Shown here one piece after another: positions 1 through 7,112 of a DNA stretch of 12,002 bases. The notes below the pieces were generated by a model. It was not told the origin of the DNA. It did no database searches and saw nothing but the letters and a program-made list of their open reading frames with translations. Origin of the DNA: an uncultured Bacteroides sp. Lineage in GTDB: Bacteria; Bacteroidota; Bacteroidia; Bacteroidales; Bacteroidaceae. Each line of letters begins with the position of its first letter. The first letter of the stretch is position 1. The stretch covers positions 1 to 12,002 of the forward strand of contig CAKUYM010000108.1 of assembly GCA_934716785.1 (NCBI GenBank), given 5' to 3'. The translations under genes and the position numbers were made by a program.

Positions 1-1518
1 GTCGCCTCCTCTTTTATCAGCCCCGAACAGGCGGAGCTGAATCTGAAAGAGCTCGGCAACAAGACTTTCGACCAACTGACGAGCAACGGGAGGGACATCT
101 GGAACCGTGAAATGGGCAAGTTAGAGATAGAAGACGACAACATCGACAACCTGCGCACCTTCTACTCCTGCCTGTACCGTTCCATGCTCTTTCCGCGCAG
201 CTTCCACGAGATAGACGCGCAGGGAAAGGTGATGCATTACAGCCCCTACAACGGCAAAGTGCTTCCGGGTTATATGTTTACCGACACCGGATTTTGGGAT
301 ACCTTCCGCTGCCTCTTCCCTTTCCTCAACCTGATGTATCCGTCAATGAACCAAAAGATGCAGGAAGGATTGGTGAATGCCTATAAGGAGAGCGGTTTCC
401 TGCCCGAGTGGGCAAGCCCCGGACACCGCGACTGCATGGTGGGCAACAACTCTGCTTCCGTAGTAGCGGATGCTTACATCAAGGGATTGCGCGGATATGA
501 CATCGAGGTCCTTTGGGAAGCGCTGAAACACGGAGCAAACGCACATCTGCGCGGAACGGCTTCCGGTCGTCTCGGATATGAGTTCTACAACCGACAGGGC
601 TATATAGCGAATAACATCGGGATCGGACAGAACGTTGCCCGTACCCTCGAATACGCTTATAACGACTGGACTATCTACGCATTAGGCAAGAAACTGGGCA
701 AGCCCGCCGATGAAATCGACATTTATAAGAAACGCGCGCTGAACTACAAGAACGTCTATCACCCTGAACGCAAACTGATGGTGGGCAAAGATGACAAAGG
801 GGTATTCAACCCCAACTTCGATGCGGTAGATTGGAGCGGTGAGTTCTGCGAGGGCAACAGTTGGCACTGGAGTTTCTGTGTATTCCACGACCCGCAAGGA
901 CTTATCAACCTGATGGGTGGCAAGAAAGAATTCAATGCGATGATGGACTCCGTATTCGTGATTCCGGGCAAACAGGGTATGGAAAGCCGCGGCATGATTC
1001 ACGAGATGCGCGAAATGCAGGTGATGAACATGGGACAATACGCACACGGCAACCAGCCGATTCAGCACATGGTTTACCTTTACAACTATTCCGGCGAACC
1101 TTGGAAAGCTCAGTACCGGATACGTGAAATCATGGATAAGTTGTACACCGCCGCCCCGGACGGTTATTGCGGTGATGAAGACAACGGTCAGACTTCCGCT
1201 TGGTACGTATTCTCCGCCTTAGGTTTCTATACCGTTTGTCCGGGCACCGATGAGTATGTCATAGGTTCTCCTCTCTTCAAGTCTGCCAAGTTGCATCTGG
1301 AGAATGGGAAAACGGTTACCATCAAGTCGGACAACAACCAGCCCGGTCACTGTTACATCAAGGACATGAAAGTGAACGGGAAATCATATTCACGCAATTA
1401 TCTGACACACGACCAACTGATGCGAGGCACGAATATCCAATTCCAGATGAGCCCTGTACCCAATAAGCAACGGGGAACCGCTGAAAAAGATGTTCCTTAC
1501 TCTCTTTCATTGGAATAA
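1..1518 (+). CDS. GH92 family alpha-mannosidase, 5'-truncated by window edge
   Basis: The frame is open from base 1, well before the first in-window ATG at 112, so this is the C-terminal 505 residues of a longer protein. GH92 enzymes are calcium-dependent exo-alpha-mannosidases that trim mannan or N-glycan side chains. GH92 motifs are visible: GHRDCMVGNNSAS (423-461), FCEGNSWHW (from 844) with the likely catalytic acid Glu at 850-852, AHGNQPIQH (1042-1068) and GDEDNGQTSAWYVFSALGFY (1171-1230), which carries the acidic residues of the catalytic base region. The usual GH92 C-terminal beta-sandwich follows. The acceptor-side loop reads GNQPIQH where the other GH92 in this window has the common GNEPSHH, suggesting a different linkage preference (inference). 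A signal peptide cannot be assessed. It heads the visible operon, 55 bases before the EEP gene, and recalls BT3784 of B. thetaiotaomicron by position (from memory). Confidence 0.93.
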   Translation, partial: VASSFISPEQAELNLKELGNKTFDQLTSNGRDIWNREMGKLEIEDDNIDNLRTFYSCLYRSMLFPRSFHEIDAQGKVMHYSPYNGKVLPGYMFTDTGFWDTFRCLFPFLNLMYPSMNQKMQEGLVNAYKESGFLPEWASPGHRDCMVGNNSASVVADAYIKGLRGYDIEVLWEALKHGANAHLRGTASGRLGYEFYNRQGYIANNIGIGQNVARTLEYAYNDWTIYALGKKLGKPADEIDIYKKRALNYKNVYHPERKLMVGKDDKGVFNPNFDAVDWSGEFCEGNSWHWSFCVFHDPQGLINLMGGKKEFNAMMDSVFVIPGKQGMESRGMIHEMREMQVMNMGQYAHGNQPIQHMVYLYNYSGEPWKAQYRIREIMDKLYTAAPDGYCGDEDNGQTSAWYVFSALGFYTVCPGTDEYVIGSPLFKSAKLHLENGKTVTIKSDNNQPGHCYIKDMKVNGKSYSRNYLTHDQLMRGTNIQFQMSPVPNKQRGTAEKDVPYSLSLE

Positions 1519-1527
1519 AAAATTGTG

Positions 1528-1535
1528 TACTTTTG
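1528..1535 (+). promoter_or_regulatory. Possible internal -7 promoter box before the EEP gene
   Basis: TACTTTTG matches the Bacteroides -7 consensus TAnnTTTG and lies 38 bases before the ATG at 1574. The -33 partner is weak: TTTC at 1505-1508 has the right 19-base spacing but not the sequence TTTG. It may add a secondary start inside the operon, or be chance in AT-rich DNA. Confidence 0.3.
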
Positions 1536-1573
1536 AAACCTAAAAATTATCTGTCAAACAAATCATAAGAACC

Positions 1574-2524
1574 ATGAAACTTAAGAGCCTTTTATTTCTT
1601 GCTATCGTTACGATCATCTTTTGCGGTTGCCAAAGCAGCAACCGACTCACCTCCTTCACTGTGGCGTCCTACAATTTGAGAAACGCCAACGGGAGTGATT
1701 CTGCCCGCGGCAACGGTTGGGGACAACGCTACCCGGTCATTGCCCGGATGGTGCAATTCCATGATTTTGATATTTTCGGCACACAGGAGTGCTTCATCCA
1801 TCAGTTGAAAGACATGAAAGAGGCATTGCCCGGCTATGATTATATCGGTGTGGGTCGTGACGATGGCAAAGAGAAAGGCGAGCATTCCGCCATATTCTAT
1901 CGGACGGACAAGTTTGACGTGATAGAGAAGGGCGACTTCTGGCTGTCGGAAACTCCCGATGTACCAAGCAAAGGTTGGGATGCCGTGTTGCCGCGCATCT
2001 GCAGTTGGGGACACTTCAAATGCAAGGACACCGGTTTTGAGTTTCTCTTCTTCAACCTGCACATGGATCACATCGGCAAGAAGGCACGCGTAGAAAGCGC
2101 ATACCTCGTGCAGGACAAGATGAAAGAGCTCGGCAAGGGCAAAAACCTTCCGGCCATTTTGACGGGGGACTTCAATGTCGACCAGACTCACCAGTCGTAT
2201 GACGCTTTCGTAAGCAAAGGGGTGCTGTGCGACTCTTACGAGAAGTGCGACTTCCGTTATGCCATCAACGGCACGTTCAATGACTTCGACCCGAACAGTT
2301 TTACGGAAAGCCGTATCGACCACGTATTCGTGTCTCCGGCTTTCCATGTAAAGAAGTATGGCGTACTGACGGATACGTACCGCAGCATCGTAGGCAAGGG
2401 GGAAAAGAAGCAGGCGAATGACTGTCCGGAAGAGATCGACATCAAGGCTTATCAGGCACGTACGCCTTCCGATCATTTCCCAGTCAAAGTGGAGCTGGAA
2501 TTTGACCGGCATCGACAGAAATGA
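1574..2524 (+). CDS. Endonuclease/exonuclease/phosphatase (EEP) family hydrolase, probable lipoprotein
   Basis: A 316-residue protein with all hallmark EEP motifs in order: SYNLRN (Asn34), TQEC (Glu72), NLHMDH (161-166), LTGDFN (Asp199, Asn201), SRIDHVF (Asp249, His250) and PSDHFP (Asp300, His301). These form the metal-dependent phosphoesterase site. The N-terminus has a hydrophobic segment ending FCGC, with Cys19 as a likely but imperfect lipobox cysteine; nothing acidic follows it, so a periplasm-facing anchor is more likely than surface export (inference). Start at 1574 places this signal at the N-terminus. The gene sits 52 bases before GH76 among mannan enzymes; the same family occurs at the matching place in B. 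thetaiotaomicron MAN-PUL2 (BT3783, from memory). The substrate cannot be read from sequence; a phosphodiester or phosphomonoester on yeast mannan is an attractive guess. Family call firm, role uncertain. Confidence 0.88.
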   Translation: MKLKSLLFLAIVTIIFCGCQSSNRLTSFTVASYNLRNANGSDSARGNGWGQRYPVIARMVQFHDFDIFGTQECFIHQLKDMKEALPGYDYIGVGRDDGKEKGEHSAIFYRTDKFDVIEKGDFWLSETPDVPSKGWDAVLPRICSWGHFKCKDTGFEFLFFNLHMDHIGKKARVESAYLVQDKMKELGKGKNLPAILTGDFNVDQTHQSYDAFVSKGVLCDSYEKCDFRYAINGTFNDFDPNSFTESRIDHVFVSPAFHVKKYGVLTDTYRSIVGKGEKKQANDCPEEIDIKAYQARTPSDHFPVKVELEFDRHRQK

Positions 2525-2576
2525 TTTTTTGTTCAGAGAAATAACCCAAAGTTTCATCACACAACCCGATATACCT

Positions 2577-3734
2577 ATGAGAAATATATGTTTTGCAGCT
2601 TGTATATTATTTTGCATTGTTTCTGCAACGGGAAAGACTCCGGACAATCCCCGTTATCTCTCTATTGCCGATTCGATTCTGTATAATGTATTGAATCTGT
2701 ATCAGACGAATGACGGACTACTGACCGAGACATATCCGGTCAACCCCGAACAAAAGATTACCTACTTGGCAGGCGGCACGCAACAGAACGGCACACTGAA
2801 GGCATCTTTTCTGTGGCCGTATTCGGGAATGATGTCGGGTTGCGTCGCGTTGTACAAAGCTACCGGAAACAAAAAATACAAAAGAATACTTGAAAAAAGA
2901 ATTCTACCGGGAATGGAGCAGTATTGGGATGGCAGCCGCCTGCCGGCATGCTATCAGTCATATCCCACCAAGTATGGGCAACACGGACGCTATTATGACG
3001 ATAACATCTGGATTGCGCTGGATTACTGCGATTATTACCAATTGACGCATAAGCCCGCAGCCTTGCAAAAGGCTGTGGCACTGTACCAATATATTTACAG
3101 TGGTTGGAGCGATGAGATGGGTGGCGGCATCTTTTGGTGCGAACAGCAGAAAGAAGCGAAACATACTTGTTCCAATGCACCGTCAACTGTGCTCGGCATC
3201 AAACTGTACAGACTGACAAAAGATACCAAGTATCTCGAAAAGGCAAAAGAAACCTATGCTTGGACGAAAAAGCACCTGTGCGACCCCGACGACCATCTTT
3301 ACTGGGACAACATCAACCTGAAAGGAGACATCTCCAAAGAGAAATATGCCTACAACAGCGGGCAAATGATTCAGGCGGGTGTGTTGCTCTACGAAGAAAC
3401 AGGAAACGAACAGTACCTGCATGATGCACAGCAGACAGCCGCAGGGGCTGATGCTTTTTTCCGTACAAAGGCAGACAAGAAAACTCCTTCAATCAAAGTG
3501 CACAAAGACATGGCGTGGTTCAATGTAATTTTATTCAGAGGCCTAAAAGCCCTGTATAAGGTTGACAAGAATCCGGCATATGTCAATGCTATGGTTGAAA
3601 ACGTGCTCCATGCATGGGAGAACTACCGGGATGAAAACGGACTATTAGGCAGGGACTGGTCGGGTAATAACGAGGAACAATATAAATGGCTGCTCGACAA
3701 TGCCTGTCTCATCGAATTCTTCGCGGAGATTTAG
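2577..3734 (+). CDS. GH76 endo-alpha-1,6-mannanase, secreted
   Basis: A 385-residue protein from the ATG at 2577. The frame is open further upstream to an ATG at 2418, but that would overlap the EEP gene by over 100 bases and bury the signal peptide (about residues 4-18, hydrophobic, cleavage probably near the VSATG segment), so 2577 is preferred. GH76 enzymes cut the alpha-1,6-mannose backbone of fungal mannan. The catalytic Asp pair is seen in GRYYDDNIW (Asp141-Asp142), followed by the family signature [10 protein letters not shown] (182-191) and [10 protein letters not shown] (195-204); the rest fits an (alpha/alpha)6 barrel, and the length is typical of a single catalytic domain. Cysteines at 5 and 9 lie too close to the start for a good lipobox, so a soluble periplasmic enzyme is most likely. 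Placed between EEP and GH125, it would supply oligosaccharides to GH125. It recalls BT3782 by position (from memory). Confidence 0.93.
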   Translation: MRNICFAACILFCIVSATGKTPDNPRYLSIADSILYNVLNLYQTNDGLLTETYPVNPEQKITYLAGGTQQNGTLKASFLWPYSGMMSGCVALYKATGNKKYKRILEKRILPGMEQYWDGSRLPACYQSYPTKYGQHGRYYDDNIWIALDYCDYYQLTHKPAALQKAVALYQYIYSGWSDEMGGGIFWCEQQKEAKHTCSNAPSTVLGIKLYRLTKDTKYLEKAKETYAWTKKHLCDPDDHLYWDNINLKGDISKEKYAYNSGQMIQAGVLLYEETGNEQYLHDAQQTAAGADAFFRTKADKKTPSIKVHKDMAWFNVILFRGLKALYKVDKNPAYVNAMVENVLHAWENYRDENGLLGRDWSGNNEEQYKWLLDNACLIEFFAEI

Positions 3735-3768
3735 GAGATTGATTCTTCCCCACCCCGCAAACACCTAC

Positions 3769-3804
3769 TTTATCAATATTAAAACACTCTTTTTATCAAC
3801 ATTA
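3769..3804 (+). repeat. Pair of 13-mer direct repeats upstream of the GH125 gene
   Basis: TTTATCAATATTA (3769-3781) and TTTATCAACATTA (3792-3804) differ at one base and are 23 bases apart start to start, about two helical turns. They lie 20-55 bases before the GH125 ATG. They could be a regulator site or chance similarity in AT-rich DNA. Confidence 0.4.
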
Positions 3805-3823
3805 TTAATAAAAGAACTTTACC

Positions 3824-5269
3824 ATGAATGTAACTAAAACCTTTTTCATATCCATGGCACTCCTTGGCACCGCCAATATACAGGCTATGGAAAACAGCGA
3901 TTTTATCATCCGACAAGATAATACCAAAGTCAATAACTATCAGACGAATCGTCCTGAAGTATCCAAACGCCTGTTTGTCTCGCAAGCCGTAGAACAACAG
4001 ATTGCACACATCAAGCAACTGCTGACGAATGCTCGCTTGGCATGGATGTTCGAAAATTGCTTCCCGAACACATTGGATACGACCGTTCATTTCGACGGCA
4101 AGGATGATACTTTTGTTTATACGGGAGACATCCATGCCATGTGGCTGCGCGACTCCGGCGCACAGGTGTGGCCTTATGTGCAACTTGCCAACAAAGACCC
4201 GGAACTGAAAAAGATGCTTGCCGGCGTTATCAAACGTCAGTTCAAGTGCATCAACATCGATCCGTATGCCAATGCCTTCAATATGAATGCCGAAGGCGGC
4301 GAATGGATGAGCGACCTCACGGATATGAAGCCCGAACTGCACGAGCGCAAATGGGAAATCGACTCGCTCTGCTATCCCATCCGTCTGGCTTACCATTATT
4401 GGAAAACGACGGGAGACGCCAGTGTATTCTCCGACGAATGGCTTGCAGCCATCGCCAACGTTCTGAAAACTTTCAAGGAACAGCAACGCAAGGACGATGC
4501 CAAAGGTGCTTACCGTTTCCAACGCAAAACGGAACGGGCGCTCGACACGATGACCAACGACGGCTGGGGCAATCCCGTGAAACCTGTCGGACTGATCGCT
4601 TCCGCTTTCCGTCCTTCCGACGATGCCACTACTTTCCAGTTTCTTGTCCCATCCAACTTCTTCGCTGTCACTTCACTTCGCAAAGCTGCCGAGATTCTGA
4701 ATACAGTCAATAAGAAACCGGATTTGGCTAAGCAATGCACCGTACTTGCGGACGAAGTGGAAAAATCCCTGAAGAAATATGCTGTTTATAATCACCCGAA
4801 GTATGGCAAAATCTATGCTTTCGAAGTGGATGGATTCGGCAACCAGCTTTTAATGGATGATGCCAATGTGCCGAGCCTCATCGCCCTGCCTTATTTGGGA
4901 GACGTGAAAGTGAACGACCCTATTTATCAGAATACCCGCAAGTTTGTATGGAGTGAGGACAATCCTTATTTCTTCAAAGGTACTGCCGGAGAGGGAATCG
5001 GCGGCCCGCATATCGGATATGACATGATTTGGCCGATGAGTATTATGATGAAAGCATTCACCAGCCAAGATGACAAGGAAATCAAGACTTGCATCAAAAT
5101 GCTGATGGATACGGATGCCGGAACGGGATTCATACATGAATCTTTCCACAAGAACGATCCGAAAAACTTTACCCGTGCATGGTTTGCATGGCAGAATACA
5201 CTGTTCGGAGAGTTAATCCTGAAACTTGTCAATGAAGGAAAGGTAGACTTACTGAATAGCATTCAATGA
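3824..5269 (+). CDS. GH125 exo-alpha-1,6-mannosidase, secreted
   Basis: A 481-residue protein with a clear signal peptide, hydrophobic 6-17 and probable cleavage after NIQA (residue 21). GH125 enzymes release mannose from alpha-1,6-mannosides by inversion. Family signatures run through the protein: TGDIHAMWLRDSGAQ (100-114), INIDPYANAFN (143-153), ERKWEIDSLCYPIRLAYHYW (174-193), PSDDATTFQFLVPSNFF (264-280), GGPHIGYDMIWP (393-404) and GFIHESFHKNDP (435-446). From spacing to the characterised streptococcal enzyme, Asp266 or Asp267 and Glu439 are the likely acid and base (inference). Length is complete for the family. It follows GH76 by 89 bases and would finish the oligosaccharides that GH76 makes. 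It recalls BT3781 (from memory). The long gap after it contains the compound repeat at 5306-5734. Confidence 0.95.
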   Translation: MNVTKTFFISMALLGTANIQAMENSDFIIRQDNTKVNNYQTNRPEVSKRLFVSQAVEQQIAHIKQLLTNARLAWMFENCFPNTLDTTVHFDGKDDTFVYTGDIHAMWLRDSGAQVWPYVQLANKDPELKKMLAGVIKRQFKCINIDPYANAFNMNAEGGEWMSDLTDMKPELHERKWEIDSLCYPIRLAYHYWKTTGDASVFSDEWLAAIANVLKTFKEQQRKDDAKGAYRFQRKTERALDTMTNDGWGNPVKPVGLIASAFRPSDDATTFQFLVPSNFFAVTSLRKAAEILNTVNKKPDLAKQCTVLADEVEKSLKKYAVYNHPKYGKIYAFEVDGFGNQLLMDDANVPSLIALPYLGDVKVNDPIYQNTRKFVWSEDNPYFFKGTAGEGIGGPHIGYDMIWPMSIMMKAFTSQDDKEIKTCIKMLMDTDAGTGFIHESFHKNDPKNFTRAWFAWQNTLFGELILKLVNEGKVDLLNSIQ

Positions 5270-5360
5270 TATTCACCTCTTTACATAGACTTTTTTTTAA
5301 GAATTATCTGCCATCTGCAACATTTCCGTCTTATTACACTGATAATAAACCCATTATATC

Positions 5361-5408
5361 GTTGCAGATGCCGTTGCAGATACTGTTGCAGATGACAGTA
5401 TCTGCAAC
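5361..5408. repeat. 12-bp tandem GTTGCAGAT repeats ending in a hairpin
   Basis: GTTGCAGAT begins at 5361, 5373 and 5385, exactly 12 bp apart. An inverted copy ATCTGCAAC follows at 5400-5408, making a perfect 9-bp stem with a six-base loop (5385-5408). This is the inner part of the left arm of the compound element. Confidence 0.9.
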
Positions 5409-5461
5409 ACATCATCTATCTTAAGAGGAACACACTGTGTTATTATAGAATTATCTTAGTG

Positions 5462-5652
5462 AGAAATTGCAGTTTCCCACCTGGGAACTGTCGTTTCCTA
5501 CCGAAGAAACTACAGTATCTCTTATTAGGAACGGCAGTATCCCTATAAGGAAACTATAGTTTCCTCGCTAAGAAACGACCACTTCCTTCACTAAAAACAA
5601 CTATTTTAACCCTTTAAGCAATCATTATCCCTGTTACAAATGATAGTATCTG
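5462..5652. repeat. Imperfect 21-22-bp periodic array of 16-bp dyad motifs
   Basis: Units start at 5462, 5483, 5505, 5527, 5549 and 5571, with weaker units at 5593, 5615 and 5637. Each begins with a form of RGRAAC and ends with a form of GTWTCC, then a variable spacer of 5-6 bases. The unit at 5549-5564, GGAAACTATAGTTTCC, is a perfect 16-bp palindrome. Two-turn spacing puts all sites on one DNA face. Spacers are too short and units too diverged for CRISPR. Function unknown. Confidence 0.75.
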
Positions 5653-5679
5653 CAACACATCTGCAACAGTATCTGCAAC
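5648..5679. repeat. 11-12-bp tandem ATCTGCAAC repeats (right arm)
   Basis: Copies begin at 5648, 5659 and 5671 and mirror the left-arm cluster; the outermost ninth copy, GTTGCAGAT, is in the right terminal repeat at 5719-5727. Confidence 0.9.
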
Positions 5680-5748
5680 GGCATAACAATTTTATTATCA
5701 GCGAAATAAATCAGATTCGTTGCAGATGGCAGATGTTTTATCATTTTC

Positions 5749-5756
5749 AAACTTTG
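5749..5756 (+). promoter_or_regulatory. Weak candidate -7 box for the GH130 gene
   Basis: AAACTTTG differs from TAnnTTTG at one position and lies 42 bases before the GH130 ATG. No good -33 TTTG is at the expected spacing; that position would fall inside the right terminal repeat of the compound element. GH130 may need its own promoter because of the long gap, but it could be read through from GH125. Confidence 0.25.
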
Positions 5757-5798
5757 TGAGAAGCAACTCAAGTTCAAGAATTAGAATAAAAACGCATT

Positions 5799-6950
5799 AT
5801 GAAAATCCCTTTTTTACCTTTACTTATTACGGTAATGATGACTTGTCCGGTCTACGGGCAGTCTTCCAATCATAAAGAGAACAAATTGCCCGATTGGGCT
5901 CTCGGTGGTTTCGAACGTCCGAAAAACATCAATCCGGTAATATCTCCTATAGCAAACACCCAGTTTTATTGCCCGTTGACCAAAGACTCCATTGCCTGGG
6001 AATCGAATGACACATTCAATCCGGCAGCCACGCTCTACAACGGAGAGATTGTGGTATTGTATCGTGCTGAGGATAAATCAGGTGTGGGCATCGGCCACCG
6101 CACTTCCCGTCTCGGATATGCCACTTCTACCGATGGCACACACTTCCAACGGGAAAAGACTCCCGTATTCTATCCGGACAATGATTCGCAAAAAGAGTTG
6201 GAATGGCCGGGAGGCTGCGAAGACCCGCGAGTTGCCGTGACTGAGGACGGGCTTTATGTGATGATGTACACCCAATGGAATCGCCAGGTGCCCCGTCTGG
6301 CAGTAGCCACTTCCCGCAATCTGAAAGACTGGACAAAACACGGTCCTGCCTTTGCAAGAGCCTATGACGGCAAGTTTTTCGACTTAGGATGCAAGTCTGG
6401 CTCTATCCTGACGGAAGTAGTGAAAGGGAAACAGATTATCAAAAAAATCAATGGAAAATACTTCATGTATTGGGGCGAGGAACATGTATTTGCCGCCACA
6501 TCCGATGATTTAATCAACTGGACTCCTGTTGTCAATGCAGACGGTTCCTTAAAGAAACTGTTCTCTCCCCGCGACGGATATTTCGACAGCCAACTCACCG
6601 AATGTGGCCCGCCGGCTATCTACACATCAAAAGGCATCGTCCTTCTTTACAACGGCAAGAATCATGCGGGAAGAGGAGACCAACGCTACACCGCCAATGT
6701 ATATGCCGCCGGACAAGCCCTCTTCGATGCCAACGAACCAACCCGTTTCATCACCCGTCTTGACGAACCGTTCTTCCGTCCGATGGATAGCTTCGAGAAG
6801 AGCGGTCAATATGTGGATGGAACTGTATTTATCGAAGGAATGGTTTACTTCAAGAACAAATGGTATTTGTATTACGGTTGTGCCGACTCGAAGGTAGGAG
6901 TAGCCGTATTCAACCCCAAGCATCCCGCTAAGGCAGATCCACTGCCATAA
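5799..6950 (+). CDS. GH130 family beta-1,2-mannosidase, secreted
   Basis: A 383-residue protein with a signal peptide, hydrophobic 4-15 and likely cleavage after PVYG (residue 20). The rest is a five-bladed beta-propeller typical of GH130: FNPAATLYNGEIVVLYRAED (73-92), GGCEDPRVAV (138-147), MYWGEEHVFAATSDDL (223-238), LTECGPPAIYTSKG (266-279) and LLYNGKNH (282-289). Many GH130 members are cytosolic phosphorylases, but those exported like this one are hydrolases: BT3780 of B. thetaiotaomicron and BACOVA_03624 were reported to cleave beta-1,2-mannosides of Candida mannan. The BT3780 catalytic carboxylates, recalled as Glu227 and Glu268, fall on glutamates here at the same numbers (GEE and TEC), supporting close orthology and the hydrolase call. 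It is the last + strand gene and is followed by a strong terminator. Confidence 0.93.
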   Translation: MKIPFLPLLITVMMTCPVYGQSSNHKENKLPDWALGGFERPKNINPVISPIANTQFYCPLTKDSIAWESNDTFNPAATLYNGEIVVLYRAEDKSGVGIGHRTSRLGYATSTDGTHFQREKTPVFYPDNDSQKELEWPGGCEDPRVAVTEDGLYVMMYTQWNRQVPRLAVATSRNLKDWTKHGPAFARAYDGKFFDLGCKSGSILTEVVKGKQIIKKINGKYFMYWGEEHVFAATSDDLINWTPVVNADGSLKKLFSPRDGYFDSQLTECGPPAIYTSKGIVLLYNGKNHAGRGDQRYTANVYAAGQALFDANEPTRFITRLDEPFFRPMDSFEKSGQYVDGTVFIEGMVYFKNKWYLYYGCADSKVGVAVFNPKHPAKADPLP

Positions 6951-6982
6951 GAGCAATATAATAAGTTTCAACCAATCGCAAT

Positions 6983-7032
6983 TCAGCCCCCTTCCATCAA
7001 GTCTGCCTGCTTATGGAAGGGGGCTGATTTTT
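6983..7032 (+). terminator. Strong intrinsic terminator after the GH130 gene
   Basis: A 15-bp perfect stem (6983-6997 with 7013-7027, containing AGCCCCCTTCCAT) and a 15-base loop are followed by a TTTTT run. It ends the + strand mannan operon. On the - strand the tract after the stem is a poor U-run, so it may serve the convergent GH92 gene only partly. Confidence 0.9.
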
Positions 7033-7079
7033 ACGTCAAATAATTATCTGAATTCTGCGACCTATTGAAAACAATCTTC

Positions 7080-7112
7080 TTATTCGTTTATCTTATTCAT
7101 TTATCTTATTCA
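7080..7112. repeat. 13-bp tandem repeat across the GH92 stop codon
   Basis: TTATTCGTTTATC (7080-7092), TTATTCATTTATC (7093-7105) and a partial third copy TTATTCA (7106-7112). On the - strand it encodes the last residues NKINE and the stop of the GH92 gene. Confidence 0.85.

Larger units (their letters stand above)
5306..5734. repeat. Compound inverted-repeat element of 429 bp, gene-free
   Basis: This fills most of the 529-base gap between GH125 and GH130. No plausible coding frame is seen. The ends are a perfect 16-bp inverted repeat, ATCTGCCATCTGCAAC (5306-5321) and its reverse complement (5719-5734). Homology continues inward in register: CTGATAATAAA (5339-5349) mirrors 5691-5701, and GTTGCAGAT at 5361, 5373 and 5385 mirrors ATCTGCAAC at 5671, 5659 and 5648. 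By hand count about 70 of 88 arm positions match. The centre (about 5409-5640) is different sequence and includes a 21-22-bp periodic array. No target-site duplication was found. It may be a non-autonomous mobile element, a binding array or an RNA-forming structure; the sequence does not decide. Confidence 0.85.

Noticed and set aside
2418-2576. Upstream extension of the GH76 reading frame
   Set aside because: It would overlap the end of the EEP gene, adds a basic tail with no family match, and would place the signal peptide internally. The start at 2577 is far better.
1592-2647. 351-residue open frame on the - strand opposite the EEP gene
   Set aside because: The + strand frame has every EEP catalytic motif. 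The antisense frame has no recognisable domain and arises from codon bias.
5290-5300. Intrinsic terminator just after GH125
   Set aside because: There is a run of T at 5291-5298 but no stem-loop directly before it.
5462-5652. CRISPR array reading of the 22-bp periodic repeats
   Set aside because: Units are too diverged and the variable parts are only about six bases; there are no spacers of normal length and no cas genes in view.
5290-5750. Complete transposon or insertion sequence
   Set aside because: Terminal inverted repeats exist, but there is no transposase frame and no target-site duplication could be seen, so only a non-autonomous element is possible.
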